Below are positions 5,901 through 11,779 of a stretch of 11,779 nucleotides of DNA, piece after piece (within the stretch, counting starts at the first letter, position 1; the number at the start of each line of letters is the position of its first letter). The stretch spans positions 1 to 11,779 of the forward strand of contig SBAY01000332.1 in NCBI GenBank assembly GCA_005239945.1, read 5' to 3'. A model generated the notes under the pieces. The model saw nothing but the letters and a program-made list of their open reading frames with translations, searched no databases and was not told the DNA's origin. A program made the position numbers and the translations under genes. This DNA is from Nitrospira sp. (GTDB lineage Bacteria; UBA9089; CG2-30-40-21; SBAY01).

Positions 5901-6930
5901 AGCGATCTTCAATTGGCATCCTATCTTCTATTCCATTAGCTCCTCTCTCTGCACCACCAATAATTATTGGCTCAATCCTACCTTCAAACTCAGGCATAGC
6001 AATCGACCAGCCTATCCCTTCCCCAAGCCCTTGATAACCATCTTTTTCCCATTCTTCTATGGTCTTATAATAAGAAGTTACAGGTGCAAAAACAGGAACA
6101 TCAAACTTCTTCAAGATATCAACCCCCTCTTTGGCTATCTCTTTATCAATTTCACCAGCATTTTCCCTTCCAGAGCCAAGGAAAAACATTTGAAGCCTGA
6201 TTAAAGCATCAATCCTTGGCTTTCCTTTCTTATCTAAGAAACATTCTCTTACTACCTCACCACTTCCTTTTGTCCCTAACTCCTTATCCTTGACTGAATA
6301 AGAGAATGCAGGAATAACTCCTAAGCCAAGGCTCTCCAATTCACGAATCAAGGTTTTTTCTACCTCTAAATTATCATTTATCCAGTAATGGCGGGATAAG
6401 AGAATGCCAATATAGGACTCATATGACCTATAGGAGTTATACCATTCCAAATATCTTCCCACAGTCTCAAAGATACCTGGTGCCTCTGGGTGATACAGCC
6501 CTTCCCAGGGGATATCTTCTGGTTCCTCTACTTCAATACCCTTAAGCCCTCCAACCTCCCGGGCAATATATTTGAGCATATTAGTAAAGTTCTTCTCACC
6601 ATTTTTGACGATATAAGCATAAACTTTAGCAACCACCTCTGGTTTGTATGTTGACAGAATCCAATAAGATGGGTCATGACTTGAGCAGACAATTGGTACA
6701 TCTAAATCCTTTAATTTCTCTCCAATCTCATCCCAGATTCCTTCAGTGGAGCGATGAATGAATACAATATCTGCCTCCTTTGCCTGAGCAAGCATTTCAT
6801 CGACTTTTTCAGGATTCTTCTCAAGGTATCTTGATGGATAAAGCTTCACCTCCATAAGGTCCTCTACATTCTTTGCTGCCCTTTTAAGCATATTGGAATA
6901 ACTTTGCCATATAATTGATACTAACTTCAT
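2965..6930 (-). CDS. cobN: CobN-family cobaltochelatase large subunit
   Basis: The large, tetrapyrrole-binding subunit of an ATP-dependent chelatase; classic CobN inserts Co2+ into hydrogenobyrinic acid a,c-diamide in the cytoplasm with AAA+ partners. It is 1321 aa, the usual size. Visible motifs: QPKRGCAGARCDGQVC then HDPDIPPPHQYMATY (about 509-543, with C507, C514, C519, C524); HVGTHGNLEFLPGKG (H556 onward); IYNADNPPEGTIAKRRSY; and a C-terminal CCCYFGTHGGM (C1125-C1127, H1132). The overall pattern is closer to archaeal/anaerobe CobN than to BchH/ChlH. No signal peptide is seen. I chose ATG 6930 because GGGAGG (6944-6939) sits 8 nt upstream; an in-frame GTG at 6939 falls inside that SD. The gene begins 18 nt after the importer ATPase. 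Oddity: a 9-nt tandem repeat (4870-4917) reads in frame as TEG-TES-IES-TEK (676-687). An HmuS-like dechelatase role is a possible alternative. Confidence 0.5.
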   Translation of the reverse strand: MKLVSIIWQSYSNMLKRAAKNVEDLMEVKLYPSRYLEKNPEKVDEMLAQAKEADIVFIHRSTEGIWDEIGEKLKDLDVPIVCSSHDPSYWILSTYKPEVVAKVYAYIVKNGEKNFTNMLKYIAREVGGLKGIEVEEPEDIPWEGLYHPEAPGIFETVGRYLEWYNSYRSYESYIGILLSRHYWINDNLEVEKTLIRELESLGLGVIPAFSYSVKDKELGTKGSGEVVRECFLDKKGKPRIDALIRLQMFFLGSGRENAGEIDKEIAKEGVDILKKFDVPVFAPVTSYYKTIEEWEKDGYQGLGEGIGWSIAMPEFEGRIEPIIIGGAERGANGIEDRMPIEDRCKKLAQRVANWIRLQQKPVQERKVAFILHNNPCASVEATVGGGAHLNTLESVARVMHRMREAGYSVKPPVDGKELITTIMDRKAISEFRWTTVDEIVKKGGVLKQVTKEEYEEWFHTLSSKVQERMNNAWGNPPGEEVNGVPPAMVYDGKILVTGVQYGNAVVCVQPKRGCAGARCDGQVCKILHDPDIPPPHQYMATYRYLEYDFRVDVIVHVGTHGNLEFLPGKGTALSKDCYPDIGIGNIPHLYIYNADNPPEGTIAKRRSYATLVDHMQTVMTQGGLYEELEELGRFLGEYEQVKDIDPGRAHALQHLIMEVIRKTNLDKEIKIYHRDTEGTESIESTEKPFKKVALSELSDDVVHSIPFDEIAKEAHGALSLTRNTQIQDGMHTFGQLPEGEKRVDFINSILRYDAGEDVSLRKIVAGMMGMNLSDLLKDGSKVCPHHKRSYGELLEEVDTICKEFIRRMMSDGKDLSRLVREVLGERLKKANYIDRLGLIQERLADLNRRIDESQEIDSLLHGFEGGYIPPGPSGLITRGRDDILPTGRNFYSLDPHRIPTKAAWEVGKKLAKAVIEKHKKEEGKLPENVAIYWMCNDIMWADGEGMAQIFYLLGVQPVWQPNGRIKGFEIIPLEKLGRPRIDVTIRVSGITRDNFPNCIDLVDEAIQAVASLPEQLEMNFVRKHSLSQVEEAGESQENKDAWRNATLRVFASKPGTYQAGTQLAVYASAWKDEKDLSDVFVYWNGYAYGKGIFGEEKHRQLAENLKTVDITYNKVVSDEYDLFGCCCYFGTHGGMTAAARHLSGKQVKTYYGDTREPEHIEVRDMADEIRRVVRTKLLNPKWIEGMKRHGYKGAGDISKRIGRVYGWEATTQEVDDWIFDDIASTFMLNEENKKFFEENNPWALEEIGRRLLEAHQRGLWDADPEVLEGLKNAYLEIEGWIEEKMGDVQGDFQGGSVDILTAEDVADWGAKMQEIKEKIAL
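4870..4917 (-). repeat. 9-nt tandem repeat inside cobN
   Basis: On the minus strand, degenerate units of the CACAGAGGG type: ACAGAGGGC, ACAGAGAGC, ATAGAAAGC, ACAGAAAAG, preceded by TACCACAGAGAC. Because the unit is 9 nt, the frame stays open and gives a T-E-x tripeptide repeat (residues 676-687). The opposite strand reads as LCALCVSVV-type peptide, familiar from spurious ORFs made by a common intergenic repeat. It is probably a dispersed repeat captured by the gene in a surface loop. Confidence 0.5.
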
Positions 6931-6938
6931 AAAAGTCA

Positions 6939-6944
6939 CCTCCC
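6939..6944 (-). promoter_or_regulatory. Ribosome binding site that decides the cobN start
   Basis: GGGAGG followed by 8 nt and ATG 6930. The longer in-frame start, GTG 6939, overlaps the last G of this element and has no SD of its own, so it is rejected. Confidence 0.5.
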
Positions 6945-6948
6945 AAAC

Positions 6949-7719
6949 TTATTCTTTTACCACTATCTGCAATGAGTCTATAGAGGTATTATAATTAACC
7001 TCTGCATCCACTTCATACACCTCTTTAAGATTCTGCGAGGTAAGGACATCTTCTGGCTTACCATGAGAATGAATCTTGCAATTATGAAGTAAAATAAGCC
7101 TTTGGCAGAATCTGGCGGCTAAATTCAAATCATGAATAACCATGATAGCTGTAATCCCATCTTCTTTAACCAGCATCTTCACCAACCCAAGTATCTTCAT
7201 CTGATGTTTTATGTCCAGACTGGCAGTAGGTTCATCCAGCATAAGAACTTTAGGCTTTTGAGCCAGTGCCCGGGCAATGATTACCTCCTGGCGTTCTCCA
7301 CCACTCAGCTCATTGATAAATCGACTGCCAAAAAGAGTAATGCCAATCTTTTGTATGACATCCTTAACAACCTCATTATCCTCTTTGGTGATTGTAAATC
7401 GGCTCCTTTGATGAGGATACCTGCCCATCATCACCACATCCTCCACAGTGAACAATGGGGGAATAAATGAGCTCTGGGGCACAACCGCCATTATTTGGGC
7501 TATCTGCTTCCGAGAAAGGCTCCTCATATCTTTCCCATCCAGCATAACCTCACCAGTAAGCGGAGACTTTACCCCGGTCATTATCTTAAGTAAAGTAGTC
7601 TTTCCCGCTCCATTTGGTCCAATGATGCCAAGAAATTCTCCTTCCTCTACCTGAAAGCTAACCTCTTCAAGCACCACAGTTTCTCGGTATGAAGCAGATA
7701 TGTTTTTTGTCTGTAACAT
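6949..7719 (-). CDS. ABC importer ATPase, BtuD/FecE/HmuV type
   Basis: Cytoplasmic ATPase (256 aa) that powers uptake through the adjacent FecCD-type permease. Visible features: Walker A GPNGAGKTT (34-42); Q-loop Q82; a GRYPH segment (99-103) typical of vitamin B12, haem and siderophore importers; signature LSGGERQ (138-144); Walker B VLMLDEPTASLD (158-169, catalytic E163); and H-loop H196 in VIHDLN. Start ATG 7719 has GGTGG 6 nt upstream, made by the last codons of the permease gene, whose stop lies 3 nt before this ATG. cobN follows after 18 nt. Substrate cannot be read from this subunit; the CobN neighbour favours a corrinoid or another metal-tetrapyrrole. Family assignment is very secure. 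Confidence 0.5.
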   Translation of the reverse strand: MLQTKNISASYRETVVLEEVSFQVEEGEFLGIIGPNGAGKTTLLKIMTGVKSPLTGEVMLDGKDMRSLSRKQIAQIMAVVPQSSFIPPLFTVEDVVMMGRYPHQRSRFTITKEDNEVVKDVIQKIGITLFGSRFINELSGGERQEVIIARALAQKPKVLMLDEPTASLDIKHQMKILGLVKMLVKEDGITAIMVIHDLNLAARFCQRLILLHNCKIHSHGKPEDVLTSQNLKEVYEVDAEVNYNTSIDSLQIVVKE

Positions 7720-7722
7720 CTT

Positions 7723-8757
7723 TTACCACCAACTAATAGCCTTTTTTCTTCGCCTCAACAGATATACAAAATATGGAGCACCAATACCTGCTGTGATAAT
7801 ACCAATAGGCAGTTCTACTGGCTGGGAAACTGTTTTGGCTAATATATCACATAATATAAGAAAGATTCCTCCAGCAAGTGCCGAAGCAGGCAATAGGATA
7901 TGATGTCCAGGTCCAATGATAAACCTAATTATGTGTGGGATAACCAATCCAACAAACCCTATTATGCCACTTACTGATACACATACAGCTGTTATTAAGG
8001 CAGAAAAGACCAGCAAAATTCTCTTTACCGTCTCAACCTCTATACCCAGATGCAGAGCAGTCTCTTCTCCAAATTGAAGGATATTCAACTCTCGGCACAG
8101 GAAATAAATTATCACTATTCCACATAAAATAGGCAGAATCACAAGCTTAACATCAGTCCAGCCTGCCATAGCAAAAGAGCCCATCAGCCATAAGACTACA
8201 TTTCTAAGGACTGCATCAGGAGCAATGAGCTTTAAGAAAGAGACCACTGCATAGAGAAAGAAACCCACAGCAATCCCAGATAAAAGCAAGGTTTCTGTAG
8301 GAACCTTGCCATCAGTTTTAGCAATGTTATAGACTACAAATATGGTTATAGTAGCTCCAATAAAAGCCATAGCAGGAATTGAGAATACACCGAATATCTT
8401 ACCTATACCCAATACAATCGCCAGTGATGCCCCGCAGGCTGCACCAGCAGACATACCTAAAACATAAGGCTCTGCCATAGGATTACGGAACAGACCCTGC
8501 ATAGCTGTCCCAGATATAGCCAACCCCATCCCTACCAGCATAGAGAGAATCACTCGTGGGGTGCGAATATCTACTACTATCGTCTCCTGGATAGCAGTCC
8601 AGTCAGGCTGAATCAGACCACCTAGCAGCTTATGTAACCATATCTTGACTACTACTGCTGGATGGATAAATACAGGGCCAATCATAATCGCTAATATGCA
8701 AGATATGATCAACCCAACGAGTAAGATAGTTAAAATAAAAGACTGTTTACTCTTCAT
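7723..8757 (-). CDS. ABC importer permease, BtuC/FecCD family
   Basis: Inner-membrane channel subunit (344 aa) of a type II ABC importer for vitamin B12, haem or Fe-siderophores; the family has about ten membrane helices and works as a dimer. The sequence is hydrophobic throughout, opening with a helix at about 8-28. Family hallmarks: RTPRVILSMLVGMGLAISG (65-83) followed by QGLFRNPMAEPYVLGMSAGA; FGEETALHLGIEV before the coupling region; GFVGLVIPHIIR; and the C-terminal ELPIGIITAGIGAPYFVYLL. The ATG overlaps the end of the binding-protein gene by 11 nt, so the two are probably translationally coupled; GAGG lies upstream. Full length, with no sign of damage. Cargo identity is inferred only from context. 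Confidence 0.5.
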   Translation of the reverse strand: MKSKQSFILTILLVGLIISCILAIMIGPVFIHPAVVVKIWLHKLLGGLIQPDWTAIQETIVVDIRTPRVILSMLVGMGLAISGTAMQGLFRNPMAEPYVLGMSAGAACGASLAIVLGIGKIFGVFSIPAMAFIGATITIFVVYNIAKTDGKVPTETLLLSGIAVGFFLYAVVSFLKLIAPDAVLRNVVLWLMGSFAMAGWTDVKLVILPILCGIVIIYFLCRELNILQFGEETALHLGIEVETVKRILLVFSALITAVCVSVSGIIGFVGLVIPHIIRFIIGPGHHILLPASALAGGIFLILCDILAKTVSQPVELPIGIITAGIGAPYFVYLLRRRKKAISWW

Positions 8758-9727
8758 TAATCTCTACCTCTGGATGAATAAACCCAGTTAATTTACGAAT
8801 CGCTTTAGGGAACAAAATTGGTGAATGTAGCCAAGTTCCATTTATGGCATAGACCCTGTTATTCTTCACTGCTTTAACCTTTGCAAATGCGGGAGAGTCT
8901 TTAAGTGCTTTTATCACTGCCTCCCTATCTTCTTCTTTATAGTAAGAGATAACAATCACATCTGGATCCTTGCTTATTACATATTCTGGAGAGAGTTCAA
9001 ACCATTGTTTATCAAATTCACCTGCCAAATTAATTCCACCAGCCAATCTAATCAGCTCATCTAAAACTGCTCTCTTGCCGTATGTCCCATTGCCAAACCC
9101 CCACCTGTAATAAACTAATGGCCGATTCTTTAATGAATCAGCCTTTTTGGATAACCCTTCAATCTCTTCTTTTATCCCTTGAATCAATCTCTTAGCTTCT
9201 TTTTCTTTACCCAACAATATACCCAACCGTTCTATCTGTTTCAGTCCCCACGCTACATCAGAGGCAGTCCTAAAAGCCGCATAATTCAATCTCCATTTTT
9301 CAAATATTGTAGAGTACTTTCCTGGGGTATCTGCTGAATCATAAATGATAATAAGGTCAGGGGAGAGAGAGACAATCTTTTCCAAACTGGGATTGGAAAA
9401 GTCCCCTACTGTTGGTTTTTTGAGTAAAGATGGATACCTTTTAACCAGATCAGGGTATGAGCCCTTCTTAACAGAATCTGGCACACCAACGATCTTTTTC
9501 CCTTTACCCAACTTAAAGATAGTCTCTATGTGAGTAGCACTAACCATCACAATTCGCTGGGGGGCTTTAGGAAGCACTATCTTTCTGTCAAAGTCATCAT
9601 AGCCAACAATTTCTCCTGTGGTAGCACCTATCTCTTTGACACAGCCAAAAAGAAAAAGAGCAGAGATTAAAAGAATTAAATTGTAATATCTCCCATAAGT
9701 CCTATTTGTCCTATTATATTTTCTCAT
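8747..9727 (-). CDS. Lipoprotein substrate-binding protein, BtuF/FhuD type
   Basis: Periplasmic-side binding protein (326 aa) that delivers cargo to the FecCD-type permease. A hydrophobic signal at 17-28 ends in lipobox LFGC with C29 as the lipidated Cys. The mature part follows the Peripl_BP_2 plan: YDDFDRKIVLPKAPQRIVMVSATHIETIFKLG (43-74), a first lobe with LSPDLIIIYD (121-130), a linking helix near 160-200, and a second lobe with DPDVIVISYY (254-263) and NNRVYAINGTWL (289-300). ATG 9727 overlaps the ABC-2 permease stop by 4 nt, with AGGAGG (9741-9736) 8 nt upstream, so the start is well supported. Oddity: the cytosolic n-region before the signal helix is long and is partly written by a 9-nt tandem repeat (R6-Y14). 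It could bind a B12-like corrinoid, haem or a siderophore; no residue I can see decides. Confidence 0.5.
   Translation of the reverse strand: MRKYNRTNRTYGRYYNLILLISALFLFGCVKEIGATTGEIVGYDDFDRKIVLPKAPQRIVMVSATHIETIFKLGKGKKIVGVPDSVKKGSYPDLVKRYPSLLKKPTVGDFSNPSLEKIVSLSPDLIIIYDSADTPGKYSTIFEKWRLNYAAFRTASDVAWGLKQIERLGILLGKEKEAKRLIQGIKEEIEGLSKKADSLKNRPLVYYRWGFGNGTYGKRAVLDELIRLAGGINLAGEFDKQWFELSPEYVISKDPDVIVISYYKEEDREAVIKALKDSPAFAKVKAVKNNRVYAINGTWLHSPILFPKAIRKLTGFIHPEVEINEE
9686..9712 (-). repeat. 9-nt tandem repeat in the binding-protein signal region
   Basis: Minus-strand units AGGACAAAT, AGGACTTAT, GGGAGATAT, read in frame as RTN-RTY-GRY (residues 6-14). Arrays of the form GGACnnATn are a recurring intergenic minisatellite in environmental genomes (recalled, not searched). 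Here one appears to have been captured just after the start codon, adding positive charge before the signal helix. Confidence 0.5.
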
Positions 9728-10464
9728 CTATTCGACCTCCTGATGGTTATTACCCCAAGGTAAAAAGAGATTACAAGGAAGGCAAGCATAATCCCAAGTG
9801 AAATCATTTCTACTTGCTGCCCCAGGAAGCTTGTTCTTAGTGCGTTGTTCGCATGTGTTAGTGGCAGGATATAGAGGAACCCCTTGATAAATGCCGGCAG
9901 ATTATCTATTGGGAAGAATGTACCGCAGAAGAATGCCATAGGCATAATAAAGAAGTTAGAGAAGGTAGCAGTATCTTCATGCGATTTTGCTAAAAATCCA
10001 GAGATAACTCCAAAGCAGGCAAATATCAGGCAGTTCAGCACCCAGACCAACAAAAAGATAGGGTTTTGGGGGAATCCTGCCCCAAAGATAGCTCCAGCAA
10101 TTAAGATCAGGCTTGAGGCAAAGAGTCCACGAACTACCCCTGATAAAATCTCACCAAGCATTATATCTGTTGCAGTTACTGGACTTACCTGATACTCCTC
10201 AAAGGTTTTGAAATGGAGCCTGCCTACTGAAATGGTAGTAGCAATCCAGGTGTAAGAGTTTGTCATAGAACTCATGGCACAGATACCAGGCACTACAAAC
10301 ATAAGATAAGAAATTCCCTCGATACTGATTCCTCGACCAAGCCCAAGTCCAAAGGCAACTAAGTAAAGTAGCGGCGTAATCATAGTTGAGAAAAGGTAGC
10401 CGATATTCAGAAGCCGTCTCTTAAAGATAAGCATCTCTCGTAAAAAGATAGGGTAGAAGTTCAT
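9724..10464 (-). CDS. ABC-2 type transporter permease
   Basis: Integral membrane subunit (246 aa) of an ABC-2 family transporter (DrrB/NodJ-like), normally exporters of drugs, polysaccharides or other amphipathic molecules. About six hydrophobic segments are visible, starting near residues 20-42. The conserved ABC-2 motif FFCGTFFPIDNLP precedes ILPLTHANNALR near the C-terminus. Start ATG 10464 overlaps the stop of its ATPase gene by 4 nt (ATGA), with GAGAGG upstream. Its own stop overlaps the binding-protein start by 4 nt, and its last codons carry that gene's AGGAGG. It is therefore embedded in an import operon, and its cargo is unknown. Full length and intact as far as I can see. Confidence 0.5.
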   Translation of the reverse strand: MNFYPIFLREMLIFKRRLLNIGYLFSTMITPLLYLVAFGLGLGRGISIEGISYLMFVVPGICAMSSMTNSYTWIATTISVGRLHFKTFEEYQVSPVTATDIMLGEILSGVVRGLFASSLILIAGAIFGAGFPQNPIFLLVWVLNCLIFACFGVISGFLAKSHEDTATFSNFFIMPMAFFCGTFFPIDNLPAFIKGFLYILPLTHANNALRTSFLGQQVEMISLGIMLAFLVISFYLGVITIRRSNR

Positions 10465-11294
10465 CTCACAATCCTCTCACCAGTAAGTTTAATAAACACA
10501 TCCTCTAAATTTGACTCCCGAATAAAGACATCATCAGCTCTTTGTTCAGCGAATTTATAAGCATTTTCCCTGGTATTGAACAACCTGTAATTAGTTACCC
10601 CATTATCAAGGGATTCAACCACAAAATGGCCAACCTTTGCTTTGAGTTCACGAGGGGTGCCTAAGGCAATCAATTCACCATGATTGAGGATACCTACTCG
10701 ATGGCAGAGCATCTCTGCTTCTTCGATGTAATGGGTAGTAAGCAAGATTGTCACACCCTGGCGAGTAAGGTCGCGGATAATGTCCCATATCTGCCGTCTA
10801 ACCTGTGGGTCAAGCCCGACAGTAGGTTCATCTAAAAAGAGCACCTTGGGTCGATGCATAATAGCCCGGCCGACAAGCAATCTGCGCTGCATCCCCCCAG
10901 AATAGGTCCTAACCAGATTATCCGCCCGGTCAGAAAGCCCGGCCCACTTAAGTAGTTCTTCTATCCTCTCTTCTCTCCCCTTCATTCGGTGGAGTAAGCC
11001 ATGCAGGCGAAGATTCTCTCTGCCGGTAAGCTCTTTGTCCAGATTCAGTTCTTGAGGTGAGACGCCAATCAACCGCTTAACCTCATTTGCTTGCTTAACC
11101 ACATCCAGCCCATCAATCTCTGCCCGGCCTGAAGTTGGTAAGGTCAGGGTATTGAGCATGCGCACAGTTGTAGTCTTACCTGCTCCATTTGGACCAAGCA
11201 ATCCGAAAACCTCACCTTCCTTGATATGTAGATTCAGGTTATCTATGGCTTTTATATTACCAAAATATTTGGTCAGTCCTTCTGTTTTAATCAT
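10461..11294 (-). CDS. ABC-2 type transporter ATPase (DrrA/NodI-like)
   Basis: ATP-hydrolysing subunit (277 aa) for the adjacent ABC-2 permease. Visible features: Walker A GPNGAGKTT (34-42); signature YSGGMQRR (131-138); Walker B VLFLDEPTVGLD (151-162, catalytic E156); H188 in TTHYIEEAE; and a C-terminal DrrA-type tail ending NLEDVFIKLTGERIVR. Start: ATG 11294 is preferred, with GGTGG (11306-11302) 7 nt upstream; a TTG at 11297 in the same frame is a weaker alternative that adds one residue. It follows the TonB receptor gene after about 70 nt. Signature and tail place it with exporter ATPases, unlike the importer ATPase at 6949-7719. Confidence 0.5.
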   Translation of the reverse strand: MIKTEGLTKYFGNIKAIDNLNLHIKEGEVFGLLGPNGAGKTTTVRMLNTLTLPTSGRAEIDGLDVVKQANEVKRLIGVSPQELNLDKELTGRENLRLHGLLHRMKGREERIEELLKWAGLSDRADNLVRTYSGGMQRRLLVGRAIMHRPKVLFLDEPTVGLDPQVRRQIWDIIRDLTRQGVTILLTTHYIEEAEMLCHRVGILNHGELIALGTPRELKAKVGHFVVESLDNGVTNYRLFNTRENAYKFAEQRADDVFIRESNLEDVFIKLTGERIVR

Positions 11295-11367
11295 CAATTG
11301 GCCACCGCAAAGAGGTGTATAATAGGCTTTTTACCCGCGTATCTTTATCATCATAAAACCCCCTTAC

Positions 11368-11779
11368 CTAATACCTCCACCCTGCCTCAAAGGTAATCGT
11401 CCTCCCTCCTGACTTGTAATACTGGTAATACTCTTTGTCAAGTAGATTATCCACGGAAGTTGCGAGCCGCAGGTTTTCCTTTGGGCTATAACCCACCTTC
11501 AGATCAACTGTCTCCACCTTATCATACGCACCATAGACACCTTTTACAACATCAGTATTATCAGAATTAGCATACATCCTATCTACAAAGTGCCAGATAC
11601 ACGAGGCATCTAAGGAATTCTTGCGGAAAGAAATCCCAATGTTAGCCATCTTCTCAGGGACATACTCAAAATCCTTACCAACAGTCTTTGGCTCAGCCGG
11701 GTTTGAGGTAATCTCTGTATCCTGCAGGGTATAATTGGCAAAGGCATCTAACCATGAAGTAATCTTCATCTTACCCTCT
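11368..11779 (-). CDS. TonB-dependent outer-membrane receptor, C-terminal part (cut by window edge)
   Basis: The last ~137 residues of an outer-membrane beta-barrel receptor. The frame stays open to the window edge (E-G-K precede the first Met), so ATG 11769 is internal, not the start. Alternating hydrophobic/polar strands are visible: SWLDAFANYTLQDTEIT, NIGISFRKNSLDASCIWHF and VETVDLKVGYSP. The receptor-family ending follows: LRLATSVDNLLDKEYYQYY, then GRTITFEAGWRY with a terminal aromatic residue, the usual barrel-assembly signal. The plug domain and TonB box lie outside the window. With the BtuFCD-type genes downstream, it is likely the outer-membrane gate for the same cargo, in the style of BtuB or HmuR. 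Cargo cannot be deduced from this fragment. Confidence 0.5.
   Translation of the reverse strand, partial: EGKMKITSWLDAFANYTLQDTEITSNPAEPKTVGKDFEYVPEKMANIGISFRKNSLDASCIWHFVDRMYANSDNTDVVKGVYGAYDKVETVDLKVGYSPKENLRLATSVDNLLDKEYYQYYKSGGRTITFEAGWRY

Noticed and set aside
5731..6204. Plus-strand open frame of 157 codons
   Set aside because: Fully antisense to cobN, no recognisable domain; a shadow of the real gene.
6937..6939. GTG start for cobN
   Set aside because: It overlaps the GGGAGG ribosome binding site, which is correctly spaced for ATG 6930.
11298..11367. A short ATG frame (about seven codons) and a plus-strand TATAAT in the gap before the ABC-2 ATPase
   Set aside because: The frame stops almost at once and resembles nothing beyond AT-rich start regions; the TATAAT faces the wrong way and lacks a -35.
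11410..11430. Repeated GTAATACT in the receptor gene
   Set aside because: Two copies only, explained by the EYYQYY residues common near receptor C-termini.

Overview
The window is a single-strand gene cluster: every gene I can support reads on the minus strand, from right to left. It encodes the C-terminus of an outer-membrane TonB-dependent receptor, an ABC-2 type exporter pair, a BtuF/BtuC/BtuD-type importer for metal-tetrapyrrole or siderophore-like cargo, a very large CobN-family chelatase subunit, a DUF4143 AAA ATPase, and a ChlI-like AAA+ subunit that runs into a ChlD-like von Willebrand A (VWA) subunit cut by the window edge. A lipoprotein-anchored binding protein and a TonB receptor imply a diderm (Gram-negative) bacterium. 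The moderately AT-rich sequence, an archaeal/anaerobe-like CobN and several short tandem repeats fit an environmental, probably anaerobic lineage. I cannot assign a phylum.

Layout in transcription order: TonB receptor end (11779-11368); ABC-2 ATPase (11294-10461) and permease (10464-9724); lipoprotein binding protein (9727-8747); FecCD-type permease (8757-7723); importer ATPase (7719-6949); CobN (6930-2965). Genes from the ABC-2 ATPase through CobN overlap by 4, 4 and 11 nt or are separated by 3 and 18 nt, so they look like one operon. After CobN there is an 86-nt gap with a good sigma70-type promoter and an overlapping palindrome, then the DUF4143 ATPase (2878-1556). Next is a 172-nt spacer with two hairpins, then the ChlI-like gene (1383-259) and the ChlD-like gene (266 to the edge).

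How they fit: CobN is the large tetrapyrrole- and metal-binding chelatase subunit, and ChlI/ChlD-type AAA+ subunits are known partners of CobN where CobS/CobT are absent. Beside a TonB receptor and a BtuFCD-type importer, the locus probably handles a corrinoid, cobalt or another metal-tetrapyrrole. It also resembles the Bacteroidota hmu haem-uptake loci, where the CobN homologue HmuS sits with a receptor and an ABC importer, so metal removal rather than insertion cannot be excluded.

The most interesting signals are: (1) a prfB-like +1 frameshift arrangement at the chlI/chlD junction that could give both a short ChlI-like and a long ChlID product; (2) short tandem repeats of the dispersed intergenic kind lying inside reading frames (chlD, cobN, and the N-terminus of the binding protein); (3) a perfect 17-bp inverted repeat beside a second hairpin in front of chlI; (4) a palindromic operator on the DUF4143 promoter. 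No RNA genes, CRISPR arrays, insertion sequences or riboswitches were seen. No gene-free stretch exceeds 300 bases.
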